64,000 nt of DNA from Adineta ricciae (taxonomy: Eukaryota; Rotifera; Eurotatoria; Adinetida; Adinetidae): positions 62,001-126,000 of the forward strand of contig CAJNOJ010000128.1 in the NCBI GenBank assembly GCA_905250025.1, in the 5' to 3' direction. A program made the position numbers and the translations under genes. Shown here in pieces: positions 1 through 11,756 of this stretch; positions within the stretch are counted from its first letter, which is position 1; the number at the start of each line of letters is the position of its first letter. Below the pieces are notes generated by a model. The model was not told where the DNA came from. It worked only from the letters and a program-made list of their open reading frames with translations, and did no database searches.

Positions 1-2
1 TT

Positions 3-1098
3 AGTATTGAAGTGAACAAAAGCGAAGAGTCTTTAAAAATTGTCTATAGTATGCCATTTAACAGTAATATTTGGGCTTATCATGATAGTCGTTTGTGGTT
101 ACAAGCTGATCGAGTGACTGAACCAACAAATGATCTGTCGCCAGCAATAACCGAGTAAAACCTTTTTTTTGTTCTTGTATTCTATATCATTGATGACGAA
201 ACTCAATTTTCTTCAATAGTGCGTTCAGTTTGGTGTTACCACTTGATGAGATCGAATACGAATACGGTGAAAATGTTTACGAATATTTACTTTTCCTTAA
301 TAATTAATGCGTAACTAGAAGAAACAGTGGAGAATTATTTGGATTCAATATTAACAATGGACAATCAACAAGAATCAGTGGACCAGCAAACCAGTCAATG
401 GATCGATGATATTCGTAGTGTAATTTTGTAAAAACTTTCCTATGCACTAATATATTCGTTTTAATTAATCTTTCTAGTTTCTCACCTATGCTCGAACGAT
501 GGAAATGCCATTGAGTTACGAAGCTGAACAGCTTCTAAAGAAATACTTTTGTGCATGTCGTCGGACTAAGCGTACTCTTTTTTCCTATACTGAACTTCCA
601 GCAACGACGACTGATGTTTTGTAAATCATTGCAAAAGTTCATTCATCTATACATCGTTCGTTGATTTTAGAACTCAAGTATGCGAAGCAATTGCGAAGTG
701 TAATGCTCATATCGAAGCGACTGATACGGATATGATCCTTGCCATCTATCTATTTGAAATTTCCACAATGACTCGACTGGGTTGGACATTATAGTTAGAC
801 TCGAAGTCGTTTTGATGCATTCCTTCATTTAGGCTGTGAGAATCTCGTTAAAGATCATTATCGATCGCCACCTGTGCTAACTGATCCAATGCTGATCGAT
901 GCAGTGAGTCTCTTCTAACCCTTCTTGAAAATCTGTTCCATTGGTTTTCAGATTGAACAACGTATGATTTTATTTTCGCAAGAACTCATGATCTTCTGTG
1001 ATGAATATACATCATCGACGAATGTACAGTCATGTTCATCCTCGTTTTTCTGACTCTCTCCTCTGTTTAATCAGATCTGTTCGTCGGCGCGTTTTTGA
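3..1098 (+). CDS. MCM-like AAA+ protein, C-terminal part (MCMDC2-like), 5'-truncated by window edge
   Basis: Exons can be chained in frame: 3-154, 220-266, 319-419, 478 to about 618, about 670-779, then three small exons ending at TGA 1096-1098. The first exons cover the end of an AAA core: LQADRVT, then SPAIT followed by DAFSLVLPLDE where MCM proteins have LSRFDL. The next exons look like the MCM C-terminal lid (SYEAEQLLKKYF, CEAIAKCNAHIEATD, MILAIYLFEIS). The arginine-finger position (SRF in active MCMs) reads TDAF, so ATPase function looks degenerate. That fits MCMDC2, a meiosis-associated MCM relative, better than MCM2-9. The N-terminal and Walker A parts lie outside the window. The last exon (from 1075) ends 2 nt before the next gene's ATG. 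Assignment to MCMDC2 rather than another divergent MCM is an inference. Confidence 0.55.
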
Positions 1099-1100
1099 AA

Positions 1101-3568
1101 ATGTCTGAGGACAATCGTTCGGCTGTTTTTCTTCGCGATTTCGAACCGTCTGCTGTTCGACTTAAGCGTAAACTTCGTCTGATTCTTAATAAAAATCTAC
1201 GACAAGAAAAACTCGCTGAGAAGAACGTAACTCTTCTTGAATTCTTTGTCTATTTAAGTAAAACCTATTGCATCTCTTCCAATTAACATTCATTTCAATC
1301 GATATAGTTTTACTCATCATTGCCACGACTATTTGCACCACATATCACCTTTCTCAAGATCTTTTTTACGCTGATAGATGTATACGACGGCTACTGATCA
1401 ATAAACTTCAATTATACAATGTCAAAACTGTCGATGAACTTTGGCACTATCTACTTCGGTTAAACGACGAAATTTATAGTACGAATATTCGACAATTGTC
1501 AAGTTTAAATGTTATTTTTACTTCTCCATCTCTAGATACCATTCTGATCGTAAAAGATACGCAAGAAAGTTCAAGCTCACAGATTCTATTATCCAATGAG
1601 AATTTCATTTTTGGTACTCCTCGTTTGCGTCAGTTGCGTGTAAACAATTCATATTGTCAGCTCATCAGAGATCTCAGTAAACAAGCAGTTCATTGTCATG
1701 CCCCATATCATAAATCAAAAGAATATCGAGCAGATTTCAAGGCCATCAATGGACTCAAATATCTCTACACGTCATCAAACATCATATCTGCGTTTCAACT
1801 AAGGAATAAATATGGCCCGTACGATGCCGGTGGTTTTATATACCAGTTTCAACAAACAAAAGTGATGAATTTCATAAACATGCATATTCTAAAGAAAGGT
1901 GGATGGCTCAATGTCGATACTCGAGCAGTTCTTCTCGAATTCATATATTTCAATCCAAATACAGAGTTATTCACTTCAATCAATATTCTTTTCGAGTTTC
2001 TCACCACTGGTACAGTCTCTGAATGTACTACGAATTGACAAAGACAATCGAATTGACTTTTAGGTCTGATCGAAACGAAAGATTTCTTCTACACTATACC
2101 CATCAGCAGTTATTTCATTGGACGGAAATCATGGCTAGGTGTCTTTCAAATCTTATTCCTTCTATACTACTTTCTCTTTACATTTTATTATGTTGGCAGT
2201 ATTGCTAGATATCGCCTATGGTTCGTCGTCTCTTCGTATTGGAATGTATACGATCTTGCTCTTCTGATTCTTTCGACCATATTGATTGCTTTTGATATTC
2301 GATATTTACTCAATATTGCAAGCGTTTTGACATGTTTATCGAAACCAAAAGATGACGTTTACAAAGAATTAGTTCCATTTTTTGAAATACAGCGAAATCG
2401 CTTGGATTTGCAAGCATATCTAACAGCACTGATTCTCGTACGTTTACTTCGGTTCCTACCACACTTTTCACATTTGATTGCCAACTTACTCAATGTCTTT
2501 TATAAATCGATTCGCAATTCCATCGGTTTTCTTCTCTTGTTCTTCATCATTTTCATGTCCTTCGTCGTCTTTGCAACGTTTTATTATGGCGATGAATTGT
2601 ACGAAGTAAGTTCATTTCTTTCGCATCGTTTCGCCGTTCCCTCGTCTCATTCTTAGTTTCACACATTTACACTAGCTGCGTATACGCTCGTTCGGTGTAC
2701 TCTAGGCCAATTTGAATACGATCGTGCGTATCGTGTTTCTCCAACTTGGACTCCCGTAGGAACATTTGTTCTCCTCGATCTGAGTACGGACTTCATGCTT
2801 TAGATCTTCTACATGTTATATGTCTGCGTCGTCTTTTTTGTCTTAATCAATCTGTTCATCGCAGTTATCAACGAGACTTATGTATTGGGAAAACAAGAAC
2901 AAAAGCAAATCGAAGATGATATTCAGGAAGAATATACTGGAAGGAAAAAAGGTCAACGATTAAATACTTTTCGTCGGTCGAAACGACCAGTTCTTCAATT
3001 CGAAGTAATTCAAATAATTAATCATCTTCTGAAACTGTTCTTCAATAAATCGATTGATCTGAATGATGCGCAGGCTAATGACGATGTTGACGACGATGAT
3101 AATGATGATAACGAGAGCATGTCTTTAGAAGAAAAGCAAACAATTATTACGGAGAAACTACGAAAAAATCTTCTGAAAGAAGGGTATGGACAAGATGTAA
3201 TTGAAGAGTTCTTTCAACGAGTGTTAGGCGAGAACGACGAGGAGGATGGAGATGATAATGATGATTTTTCTATATTAAAAATGGAAGAGAATCAAGCTAT
3301 CAAAGTTTTTTATGATGAATTCAAAATATTTAATGATCAATATGAAAAATTAGCACAGGATTGGCGAAAAACAGCGACAACCGCACGAGAATTAATTCTC
3401 GCCGATTCAATCGATGTTGAACAAGCAATTTTAATGAGAAATCATTTGAATAATCTTGATCAACGTTTCGAAAACTTGAAAACTATCATTCCGAACGTAC
3501 TGAAGAGTATTGTTGATTTTTATGTGAATCGTTTATCAACAAATCAAATAAATAAAAAGGAAAATTAA
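1101..3568 (+). CDS. Polycystin-2-like (TRPP) cation channel
   Basis: Five exons (1101-1257, 1308-2009, 2064-2605, 2657-2755, 2804-3568) join into 754 codons. After a short basic N-terminus comes TM1 (VYLILLIIATTIC), then a large extracellular polycystin (TOP) domain ending in the family signature W-N-V-D-T-R-AV-EF-YFNPNTELF. The voltage-sensor-like helices follow, then a pore helix (FHTFTLAAYTLVRCTLGQF) and S6 (VCVVFFVLINLFIAVINETY). The C-terminal tail is very acidic and helical (about residues 560-750), in the place of the family's EF-hand/coiled coil, but I see no clean EF-hand loop. The selectivity-filter motif, LGD in vertebrate PKD2, is LGQ here. The chosen ATG is the first one after an acceptor at 1074. 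The family forms tetrameric ciliary or ER cation channels. The gene follows the MCM-like gene almost without spacing and converges on TRAPPC2L. Confidence 0.9.
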
Positions 3569-4166
3569 ATTGTCGAAGTACTCATCGGCACTGACGTTGG
3601 CACAGACGATGCCGCTGACGCAGGTAACGTTACTGATGATGCCATAGAATCAGTTTGAACCATTAGACTAGATACAACTTGCTCGAAACGTTTCGATTTC
3701 AATTGAGTAACTGGCTCATAGAACGGATTCGATATACAATCAATGTATGCTTGATGAAGACGCTGGAAAAGTAGTTTAATATCAGCATCTTTCAAAGATA
3801 TCGAAGTTGAATGTTCGAATATTAAGATAAACTTGACACGTGTCGGCGAAACATAGCCATATCTAAATGAATATGTGAGAAGAGACGACAGTTACCGAAG
3901 ATTTGACTTACATCTTGTATTCTTCGACTGGATAGAGTAAACCTAGATAGAAATCTTTCGCATCACGGTCACCACCGGGCTTAGTCAATTGGTTCACCTT
4001 ATCATCCAGTATATCGATCGACGCATGAATTAGGAAAAGAAATTTCAATTCTTCCGTCGATCGTCGAAGGTAAATCAAATTCTATAGAGAAAATCATCTC
4101 GATTATCATTTATGGAACTTCATGATCATTTACTTCTTTAATCAGAACTGCGACACAGCAAGCCAT
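3565..4166 (-). CDS. TRAPPC2L: TRAPPC2L (TRAPP complex subunit 2-like)
   Basis: Three minus-strand exons (4134-4166, 3912-4081, 3565-3862) give exactly 167 codons including the stop. The protein starts MACCVAVLIKE and continues with ELKFLFLIHASIDILDDKV, DFYLGLLYPVEEYKMYGYV, and the terminal block LFQRLHQAYIDCISNPFYEP, which matches the TRAPPC2L ending (small longin-like fold of the TRAPP core). TRAPP acts as a Rab exchange factor and tether in ER-Golgi traffic. A tail of about 25 residues rich in Ser/Ala/Pro/Val/Thr follows the conserved part and is not typical. Its stop codon (3565-3567 on the minus strand) overlaps the polycystin stop codon. It shares a 213-bp upstream region with Chibby, transcribed divergently. 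Confidence 0.9.
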
Positions 4167-4379
4167 TGATAAAAATAGAATTGAACTGAACGAAAGACGA
4201 TAGATAATGTGAGTTGTATTTCTATTGGCTATGAAGATAAACTAGTAGGATAAGAAATGTGTCGCCAGAAGTTAACGACGTGAGTACATAGTAACGGCAT
4301 CGTGACAACGATTTCGTCGATGGTTGATAAATTTTCTTAGCAGAAAGTCTCACATTGCAAGATTTGATTAAGCAATAGA
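4167..4379. promoter_or_regulatory. Divergent intergenic region between TRAPPC2L and Chibby
   Basis: These 213 bp separate the two divergently oriented start codons and so must hold both promoters or one bidirectional promoter. I see no clear TATA box. A tract ending in an acceptor-like AG (attttcttag, ending at 4340) lies 39 nt before the Chibby ATG and could be a 5'UTR intron end or a spliced-leader acceptor. Confidence 0.5.
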
Positions 4380-4786
4380 ATGTCGCTTTTTTCCAATCCA
4401 TTCACTATCAAGAAAACCAAACCGCGAAAGTATGTTTCGCGTAGCCCACTCAAACTACCAGCTGATGAAATGGCTCGTGAATTAGGCCCACGCTACGGAG
4501 AGATTGATGTTAGAGTAGCCGAGAAGAAGATTGTCTTCGATCTTGAAAATGGCGATTGGAATACTGGTAGGTGATCTTTGAGACCATTCACATGATTAGT
4601 TCGATTCTTTTTCGTCTAGCGGGCGCAGAAAGTCTCGGCAGTGGAGCATCGAGTGCTTCGGCACAAAAACTCAACAAACAAGTGACAGTTTTACAAGAAG
4701 AGAATAATATGTTAAAACTAAAAGTTGACGTTTTATTAAATCTTGTTGCCGAATCTATTGCCGAATTATCATCTACACAGAAGTGA
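4380..4786 (+). CDS. CBY1: Chibby homologue (Wnt/beta-catenin antagonist, basal body protein)
   Basis: Two exons (4380-4566 and 4620-4786) encode 117 residues, close to the vertebrate length of about 126. The N-terminus MSLFSNPFTIKKTKPRK matches the Chibby opening (MPFF-N-F-PKKTPPRK). Further family landmarks are LGPRYGEID, FDLENGDW, and a C-terminal coiled coil with EENNMLKLKVDVLLNLVAES. Chibby binds beta-catenin and 14-3-3 and sits at the distal appendages of ciliary basal bodies. The first ATG fits the family start exactly. An AATAAA lies about 100 nt past the stop (4889-4894). Confidence 0.93.
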
Positions 4787-4888
4787 ATGTTCTATTGTGC
4801 GTTTTGCTTTTCTATATGGTTGAAAATCTTTGTGGATAGATAGATCTTTTCGTCTAGTGTTTGTTTATTTCTTAATTTTTTTCTCCGA

Positions 4889-4894
4889 AATAAA
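4889..4894 (+). terminator. Poly(A) signal AATAAA, Chibby
   Basis: An AATAAA hexamer lies about 100 nt after the Chibby stop and upstream of the RTEL1 start. Confidence 0.5.
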
Positions 4895-5074
4895 CAAATC
4901 CCTTTGTTCGAACGCAAACGACCGGTTGGATGAACCAATCATCTTCTTGCCGTTTTTCCATTCGATAAAAGATCTTTTGACAGCTGATGAAATGATTCAT
5001 TCTGTTCGGACATTGTGTTTTATATTTCATTTCTATTTCGATTCAAGTAAAATATACAATTGAGCACTTTTCCG

Positions 5075-8000
5075 ATGCATCCGTATGTACTTGATGGCTT
5101 GACAGTTTTGTTTCCATTTGAAGCTTATCAATGTCAAGTGGATTACATGAAAGCGGTCGTAGCATGTCTAATGAGAGGACAGAATGGTATACTCGAAAGT
5201 CCAACTGGTAAAAGCGACATTTGAGCGATGATTTGTGAAGAAAAATCAAAATTTTAGGTACTGGAAAGACGCTTTCCCTTCTCTGTGCGTCTCTTGCTTG
5301 GCTCGAACAATATAAAATCTTGAATGCAGAATTAAACGGTAGAAATCTATTGAAGAATTTTGTCGTGTTGTAAAAAAACAGTGATGTTTTAGAGGCACCA
5401 GTTCAGATTATTTACGCGTCGCGCACTCATTCTCAGTTGGCACAGGTTGTAAAAGAATTCAAATCAACCGATTACAAGTATTTCGATAATCAAACATGTT
5501 CAATTGTTGAAATTATAAGTGAATTGTCTTTTCTTCTAGTCGGATGAAAATAACTGTCTTAGGTTCACGTGATCAATTATGTATTCATCCCGAAGTGAAA
5601 GCACTGGAAAACTCGTCCGATAAAATATCTGCCTGTCGGGAAAAAGTTCGTCAGAAAACATGTTTATTCCATCGAAATTTCGAAAGTATATTATCAGAAT
5701 TCGAATTCTCACTTTCATCCTATTGAATTCTAGTGACAAAGCCTGAAGTTGTCAAATTACCACCGATGGACATCGAAGATCTCGTCAAAGAAGGCACTCA
5801 GAAAAAGTAGGAGTACTTGTTCGAATAGCATCTTGTATCATCGAGCGTTTTAGATTCTGTCCGTATTTTGCCGCAAGAGAATTGAAAGAAAAAGCTGATA
5901 TTATCTTCATGCCGTACAATTATTTACTCGATGCTAAGGTATATTTCTTCTAGAAGAAAACCTAATGTTGAACAATGATCTGCTTCAGGCTCGGCGTATT
6001 CATAAAATCAACGTTCGAAAGTGTGTGCTGATATTTGATGAGGCACATAACATCGAGCAGCAATGTGAAGACGCTGCTTCGGTAGTTATTAGTTCATTGG
6101 ACTTAGCTGGTTGTCTCGAAGATATTACGAAAGTGATGCAATGGATGATTGACTCTCAATCCGAAACAACAGCACCGGTAGATGAAAATGACGAGAAAAA
6201 TGTTGATGCAAATGGTAATCTATTCACCGATTAACATTCGGATTCTTTTGCACAATTCGTAGAGATTCTTTTCAGCTTTAACAGTGACACAAGACCAAAT
6301 TTGTAATCTGAAATGTAAGTAAATATACATCCGACAAGACAAAGTGATTTGATTCGAATATTTTTAGTAAAAGTCGTCAAGTTGGAAGAATTGTTGGATA
6401 ATATGAAAACAACCAAAGGAAATATTCCATCGCCTGGCGAGTATGTTCAGTTTGAATAAAAAAAGCAAATCAATGATAGAATTTCCGATTAGCACGGCTT
6501 ACAAATGGTTAAAAAGTGCCGAAATCGACTTCAATCCTCAAGGAGATGTTCAACATCTACTAGACATCAACCAGTTTATGGCTGCTCGATGTAAATATCA
6601 GATTCTGGAAAGAAAATGTTAACTTCTCTCTGTATCTGATTTAGCCGGTACAATCTTTCGTTCGAATGGACATTCACTTCTGAAATTATCAGAATTTATC
6701 GAAGTATAACACTTTCTTCAATATATCTAATCGAACTTTCTTCATTTCTACATTAGACTGTCTATCCATTAGATGAAAATGGGCAACCGTTATTCACACT
6801 CGATATGGATGCTCAACGGAGAGGTGTTTTCAAAGTAAATCATTCTTAATTAATGCAATTCATAATCCCTAACGTATGTATAGGTCTATCTTGAAGAAGA
6901 AACATCAAATAATGAACAAAGACCATCCATCATTACTGCAAAACGTTCGTGTTTCGATCTGAAGAGAACTTTCCTGATGATTTCTTATATTTAGGACCAA
7001 AAAAGCTTCACTATTGGTGTTTATCGCCTGGCTTTGCTATGCGACAATTATGCATGCAAAATACACGATCGATTCTTTTAACTAGTGGAACACTTTCGCC
7101 GATTGACTCGTTCAAAGCACAATTAGCAATGTAACTATTTCTCTTCTCGATCGTCATGCGTTTTTATACTGATATAAATACTCATTCTAGTCCATTTGAT
7201 ATTGTTATTCAAAACAACCATATTATCGAGCAGAATCAACTGTTTGCAGGTATTTTACCTCGATCAGCTGGCAACAAACATCTTCTTACATCTGTTTATC
7301 GTACACGGTAATGTTCTTCTCTTTGACGAGAGCCAGAACATATATATTTGTAATATAGACAAAATCCTGAATATCAAGAAGCATTAGGCCAAACTTTACA
7401 TAATGTTATAAAAAATATTCCCGGTGGTGTCCTGGTCTTTTTCCCTTGTTATAAGATGATTGAAGAAGTTGTCGCAACATGGAAGGTAAATTTCGTTGCA
7501 AAGAATCAAATGATGAATCCAGCTGTCTTTAGAATAATGCAACATTCGAAACTATGAATCAACGGAAACGAGTTCTTATCGAACAGCGAAATAAAGCGAA
7601 ATTTGAAAGTCAAATGAAAGAATTCAATACAATAATTGACAACGACGAAAGAGGAGCTATGTTGTTTGCAGTTGCCCGAGGCAAATTGAGCGAAGGCATA
7701 GATTTTAGTGATAAATCTTGTCGAGCAGTAATCATTATTGGCATCCCATTTGCACCACATCAAGATCGACGAGTAGTTGCTAAACGACATTATCTGGACG
7801 AAATCAATCGAGGAAATGTATGTGAAATTGTTTGGATGCACTGTTTCAACGTTTGTGTATAATAGAAAGATGCAATGCCCGGTGATATGTGGTACAGTCA
7901 ACAAGCTTTTCGAGCAATCAATCAATGTGTTGGACGTGTAATTCGACATCGACGTGATTACGGCGCTGTGCTATTTTTTGATCAACGGTTTGAACGAGTT

Positions 8001-9399
8001 TTCATTAATTGACTTGTCACAGAAATATGTTTTTGTGGAATAGGTTCGAGAATAATAGGGATAAACTGTCGAAATGGCTTTGTCCATATGTTCATACAGT
8101 TGATTTTACCGGTATGATGAAAGGTTTAAAAGACTTCTTTGCCCAAGTAAGTTGTCTTCTTGCCTTTATCTTTGAGTCGTTTATTATTAAATTTTCTCTA
8201 GTATCCATCGATCCCCGCTGCTGAACAATCCACACGTCCAATCCAACAAGCATTCTTTGCATCGATAGGACATATAACAACGACATCAAAATCGTCTGTG
8301 CAACCAACAGTTTCGTCGGAAGATATTTTTCGCACAACCATAAAACAATCTAGTAAATACTATTGTTCATCATAGATAAACCGCAAGATCTTTACAGTTT
8401 CAGTTACAGTAAAAAGCACAGATGAAGATACTTCTAACAAATCCAATCTTGTCCATAAGTCTTTATTTGACGCTATATCTTCAACACAACGAGTAAGAGA
8501 GACAGAAAACTTGCAATAGAAATATAGATGTTTCGTTTATTTCTTAGACCGGTCCTACAGCAGCTCTGCAAAACACTGGAACTGATGATGTCGGTACTCA
8601 CACTGAATTTCAAATCAATTCATTTTGATGTATATTCTCTTAGAAACAACGTGATTTCGATGCGATGCTGGAGGTGAAGCGACGAGAAGCAACGCGGGTC
8701 GAATCATTACCTCGGAAATTTTTTCGAACTACAGAAACAGTAAAACAAGCCTATATATACTTCATAAATTCCACTAGTATTGCTTATTTAGTTCGAAGAT
8801 AATTCATCGACTTTGCCAAACAATACTCCGACAACGCCGGTAGCAAATGCAAAAACTTCGGAGTACAGAGAACTGTTGAGTCAAGTAATCACTAACCGAA
8901 ATTTGAACTCAACCTAACGATTTAATTGTAGCTGAAAGCTGCCATGTCACACGGAATTTATCCTCGTTTTACTCATATGCTACAAGATCATAAAACTCAC
9001 AAAACAGATCGAGAAATTTATCTAAAACTACAAACACTTCTAGTTGAGAGTCTCGCAAAACATCATCCGAAACTCTTCATGGGTAATATTTACCATGTAC
9101 ACAATGACAAATAACTACAGAAAAAAAATCTCATTTCAGACATGGCTCGACACATCAGTGCTGAATTTCGACAAGAATATATTCAAGCAGGTCAAATTTA
9201 TTCTTCATCGAATAACGCTCAGCAGACTCTCACAGTTTTGAGTAGCAACAAAAGAAAAGATCTTTCATCATCCAATGATCAAGATATGCCCTCACCAAAA
9301 GTAATTAAAAGTAAGTCGAATCATGATAAAGTGCGAATGCTTCGAAATGATGTGTTTATTCTAGCAGGTCAAAGCATTAATCCATTTCGATGTAAATGA
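5075..9399 (+). CDS. RTEL1: RTEL1, regulator of telomere elongation helicase (XPD-family, Fe-S)
   Basis: Many short exons encode an XPD/FANCJ-type 5'-3' DNA helicase that matches RTEL1 throughout. The N-terminus is [20 protein letters not shown]. Helicase motif I reads SPTGTGKT and motif Ia [11 protein letters not shown]. The Fe-S cluster region follows (cysteines in [23 protein letters not shown] and [11 protein letters not shown]), then MPYNYLLDA, the DEAH box IFDEAHN, motif V ([13 protein letters not shown]) and motif VI ([15 protein letters not shown]). After a linker there is one harmonin-N-like domain ([15 protein letters not shown] to FRQEYI, about 8865-9180); the human protein has two. 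RTEL1 unwinds D-loops, T-loops and G-quadruplexes for telomere and replication-fork integrity. The last residues (QSINPF) loosely recall the human PCNA-binding motif but do not meet its spacing. Putative poly(A) signal at 9710-9715. Confidence 0.93.
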
Positions 9400-9984
9400 T
9401 TCATTCAATTGAATGTATCCGTGTTCATGTTTCAGTTAATATTATCAAAATAAGATGAATTATACATATATATATTTTTTTGTGTTTTTCTATTTTTGTA
9501 TCATGGAAATAGAACTATAATCATATTTGTTGAATCAACTGGTAATTTCAATCGCATCTTGGACTTTCCAAGTACAAAGTCAATCTGCTATGTGGATATT
9601 TTGGAGTACGAATGAAATTACAGTAAAGACGGAGATAATTGATTTCATTTATTGTAATATCATATAGCTTCTAATAGATTGAAATATCTGGAATACTATT
9701 ACATTCTGAAATAAAAAAGCTTTTAAGAACCATAAGCAATAGTAAAGGGTGTGATAGGGATTTTTCTATTGCATCACAGCTAAGTGATTTTCTTATATCT
9801 CGACGTTGACAACTGATGCCCTCTATCTTACCCGTTCTTACGGTTAGGATAGTTAACCAACAGTATAGTCGAGTCCTTGAATGCCGATCCGATGCACATG
9901 TTCTTCTATCATCTGCGCGTCAAAAGAACCTAGTAGAACTTCAAAGTTTCTTTCGATTGCTTCACGTACAATTCCACCTATATC
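9400..9984. other. Intergenic region RTEL1-MEAK7
   Basis: AT-rich RTEL1 3' region with a poly(A)-like AATAAA at 9710-9715. From 9853 upward the minus strand holds an open, coding-like frame that runs into the first exon of the next gene (see findings). Nothing else recognisable. Confidence 0.5.
9710..9715 (+). terminator. Poly(A) signal AATAAA, RTEL1
   Basis: The hexamer lies about 310 nt beyond the RTEL1 stop and is the best downstream candidate. Confidence 0.4.
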
Positions 9985-11648
9985 ATGGGTAACACAGCAT
10001 CACATAGTACGACGACGAATTCCAAAAAGTCAGACAATAAATCTCAACATAAAGATCAAATCTATGAACAAATCATTGGTTCATTATCTAAAGTAATATG
10101 ATTACTTGTGATTTGTTCGTTCGCTCAATGCAGAGATTTTAGATATGCACTGATGATCAATTTCCTTTGAATATATTCCGTCAAAAAGCGGATATATCGA
10201 CGCATCATCGCATTATCGAAATCGTCTTATCTCCACGACTCTCTGATGAATTTTCCAGTCTTATAGTTCAACTCTACTGGAATAATCGTTCAACTATCTC
10301 TCGCGACGGTAAGAAAGTTCACTTCAAATGATCTAAACTGATCTATATCAACAACTAGATGTGACAAAACTAATTCGTGATTGTTGTGTGTTCGATTTAA
10401 AACAAGTCTTATCAGAGCATGGAAGCACAGTTGAATCTAACATGATTGAAAACAATTGTTTCATGGCATTGACAAATAGCATTGGCACAGTAGAAAACAC
10501 ACAGATTGAGCAAGAAGAGTTTTATCGTTGGATACGAGTACAGTTTCCAACATTGTTCTACTGTCTGGAATTGTGGCTTCGAAAGAATGCTACATTAGCA
10601 GAAACGACAAAAGAGTCCGCATCGGTAGGAGAAGCGAGCGGTACGAATTTCTTTCGAATCGTTCGTTTTCGTCTTTTAGAATCGCACATTGATGAAAATG
10701 GATAATATTCTTAATCCAACATGGGTTTGGTTATTAGCTCATCAACTTCCTATTGTATATCTTTCTGCTGACAATACTTGTACGAACTTATTCGATCGAA
10801 TGTCTTCACTCTTAGTAAGAAAATGCAATACTTTGCTGTAGATGCGTTCTTATTCGAAAATATGTTCTTTATCTAGCACGGTCGCATGTGGGATCATCTG
10901 TATAATAGCCATCGTGATGGTGCTAGTTTAAATCGGTATAGAAAGTGTTTTTTTTAACAGGAATGAATTATCTATCGACAATGTGCAACTAGATTTCAAC
11001 ATCATATTTTTGGTTATAAAGCGGCATTAGTTATGCTTTTTGAAATTTCCGACGGTTATTTATTCTGTTTATGTTGTGACGAAGAGTTCAGGTATGAAAG
11101 GAACTAGACGACTGAGATTTTATTTGAAGAGTATTTTCATAGAGAATCGCCGAAGTATTTTGGTGGAATTCAAACGTGTTTATTGCAATTAAAACCTGTT
11201 TTTAAACTTATTCTTGGTGAGAGAAAATTCGAACTGTTTTGCTTTAGTAAGAATTTTTTCGCTTTTCAGAAGGTTCACATATAATTTTCATGAATACAAA
11301 ATTGCGTAGCATTTCAACACTGGGCCTGTGTGTTGGCCGTGATCATGGTCATACATTCTTGAGCATCGACGAGGACTTCTTTAATGTCAAACATATAAAT
11401 GGTGAAGGACGCCTCGTCGCTATTGATGTATGGGGTACTGGAGGAAAGAAGAGTTCCGAAGAACAAAATGATATGCGTCAATGGGAAGAGAGACAGGTGG
11501 AAAAGAGTCGAAAAGTAAAGATGTGAAAAAAGAATTGTCTTCTCTTTCTATGATTTTCGATATGTAGGTGAAACGATCTTATGAAGAAGAAGAAGCTGTT
11601 CTCAACATGGCCGGCATTGAAACACGTCATGCCCAGGACCAATTTTAA
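9985..11648 (+). CDS. TLDc-domain protein, MEAK7-like, probably N-myristoylated
   Basis: Exon 1 (9985-10092) encodes MGNTASHSTTT, an N-myristoylation signature (MGxxxS) like that of human MEAK7/TLDC1. Later exons start at 10143 and continue through about 11560. The middle part is helical (FYRWIRVQFPTLFYCLE). The C-terminal half is a TLDc domain: LYNSHRDGASLNRF, GYKAALVMLFEISDGYLFC, RESPKYFGG, FLSIDEDFF, and a terminal VAIDVWGTGG. TLDc proteins include the V-ATPase/oxidation-resistance family; MEAK7 is linked to mTOR signalling at lysosomes. The C-terminus extends with a charged helical tail ending at 11648. An AATAAA follows, and the Kidins220 ATG comes only 108 nt after the stop. The family is certain; orthology to MEAK7 is likely but not proven. 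Confidence 0.8.
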
Positions 11649-11682
11649 AATTTTTATTTCGTGTATATCCGCAATACAGACT

Positions 11683-11688
11683 AATAAA
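11683..11688 (+). terminator. Poly(A) signal AATAAA in the MEAK7-Kidins220 gap
   Basis: AATAAA lies 34 nt after the TLDc stop and about 70 nt before the next ATG, so cleavage of the upstream mRNA falls almost on the next gene's 5' end. Confidence 0.55.
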
Positions 11689-11756
11689 GAATTTTACAAG
11701 CGGGATTGTGCAAGTATACAAATGAGTTATGTTTGAAATGTTTTAGATAGATCTGA

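Noticed and set aside
9391-9399. PCNA-binding (PIP) motif at the RTEL1 C-terminus
   Set aside because: QSINPF lacks the QxxIxxFF/FL spacing. It is only loosely similar to the human motif.
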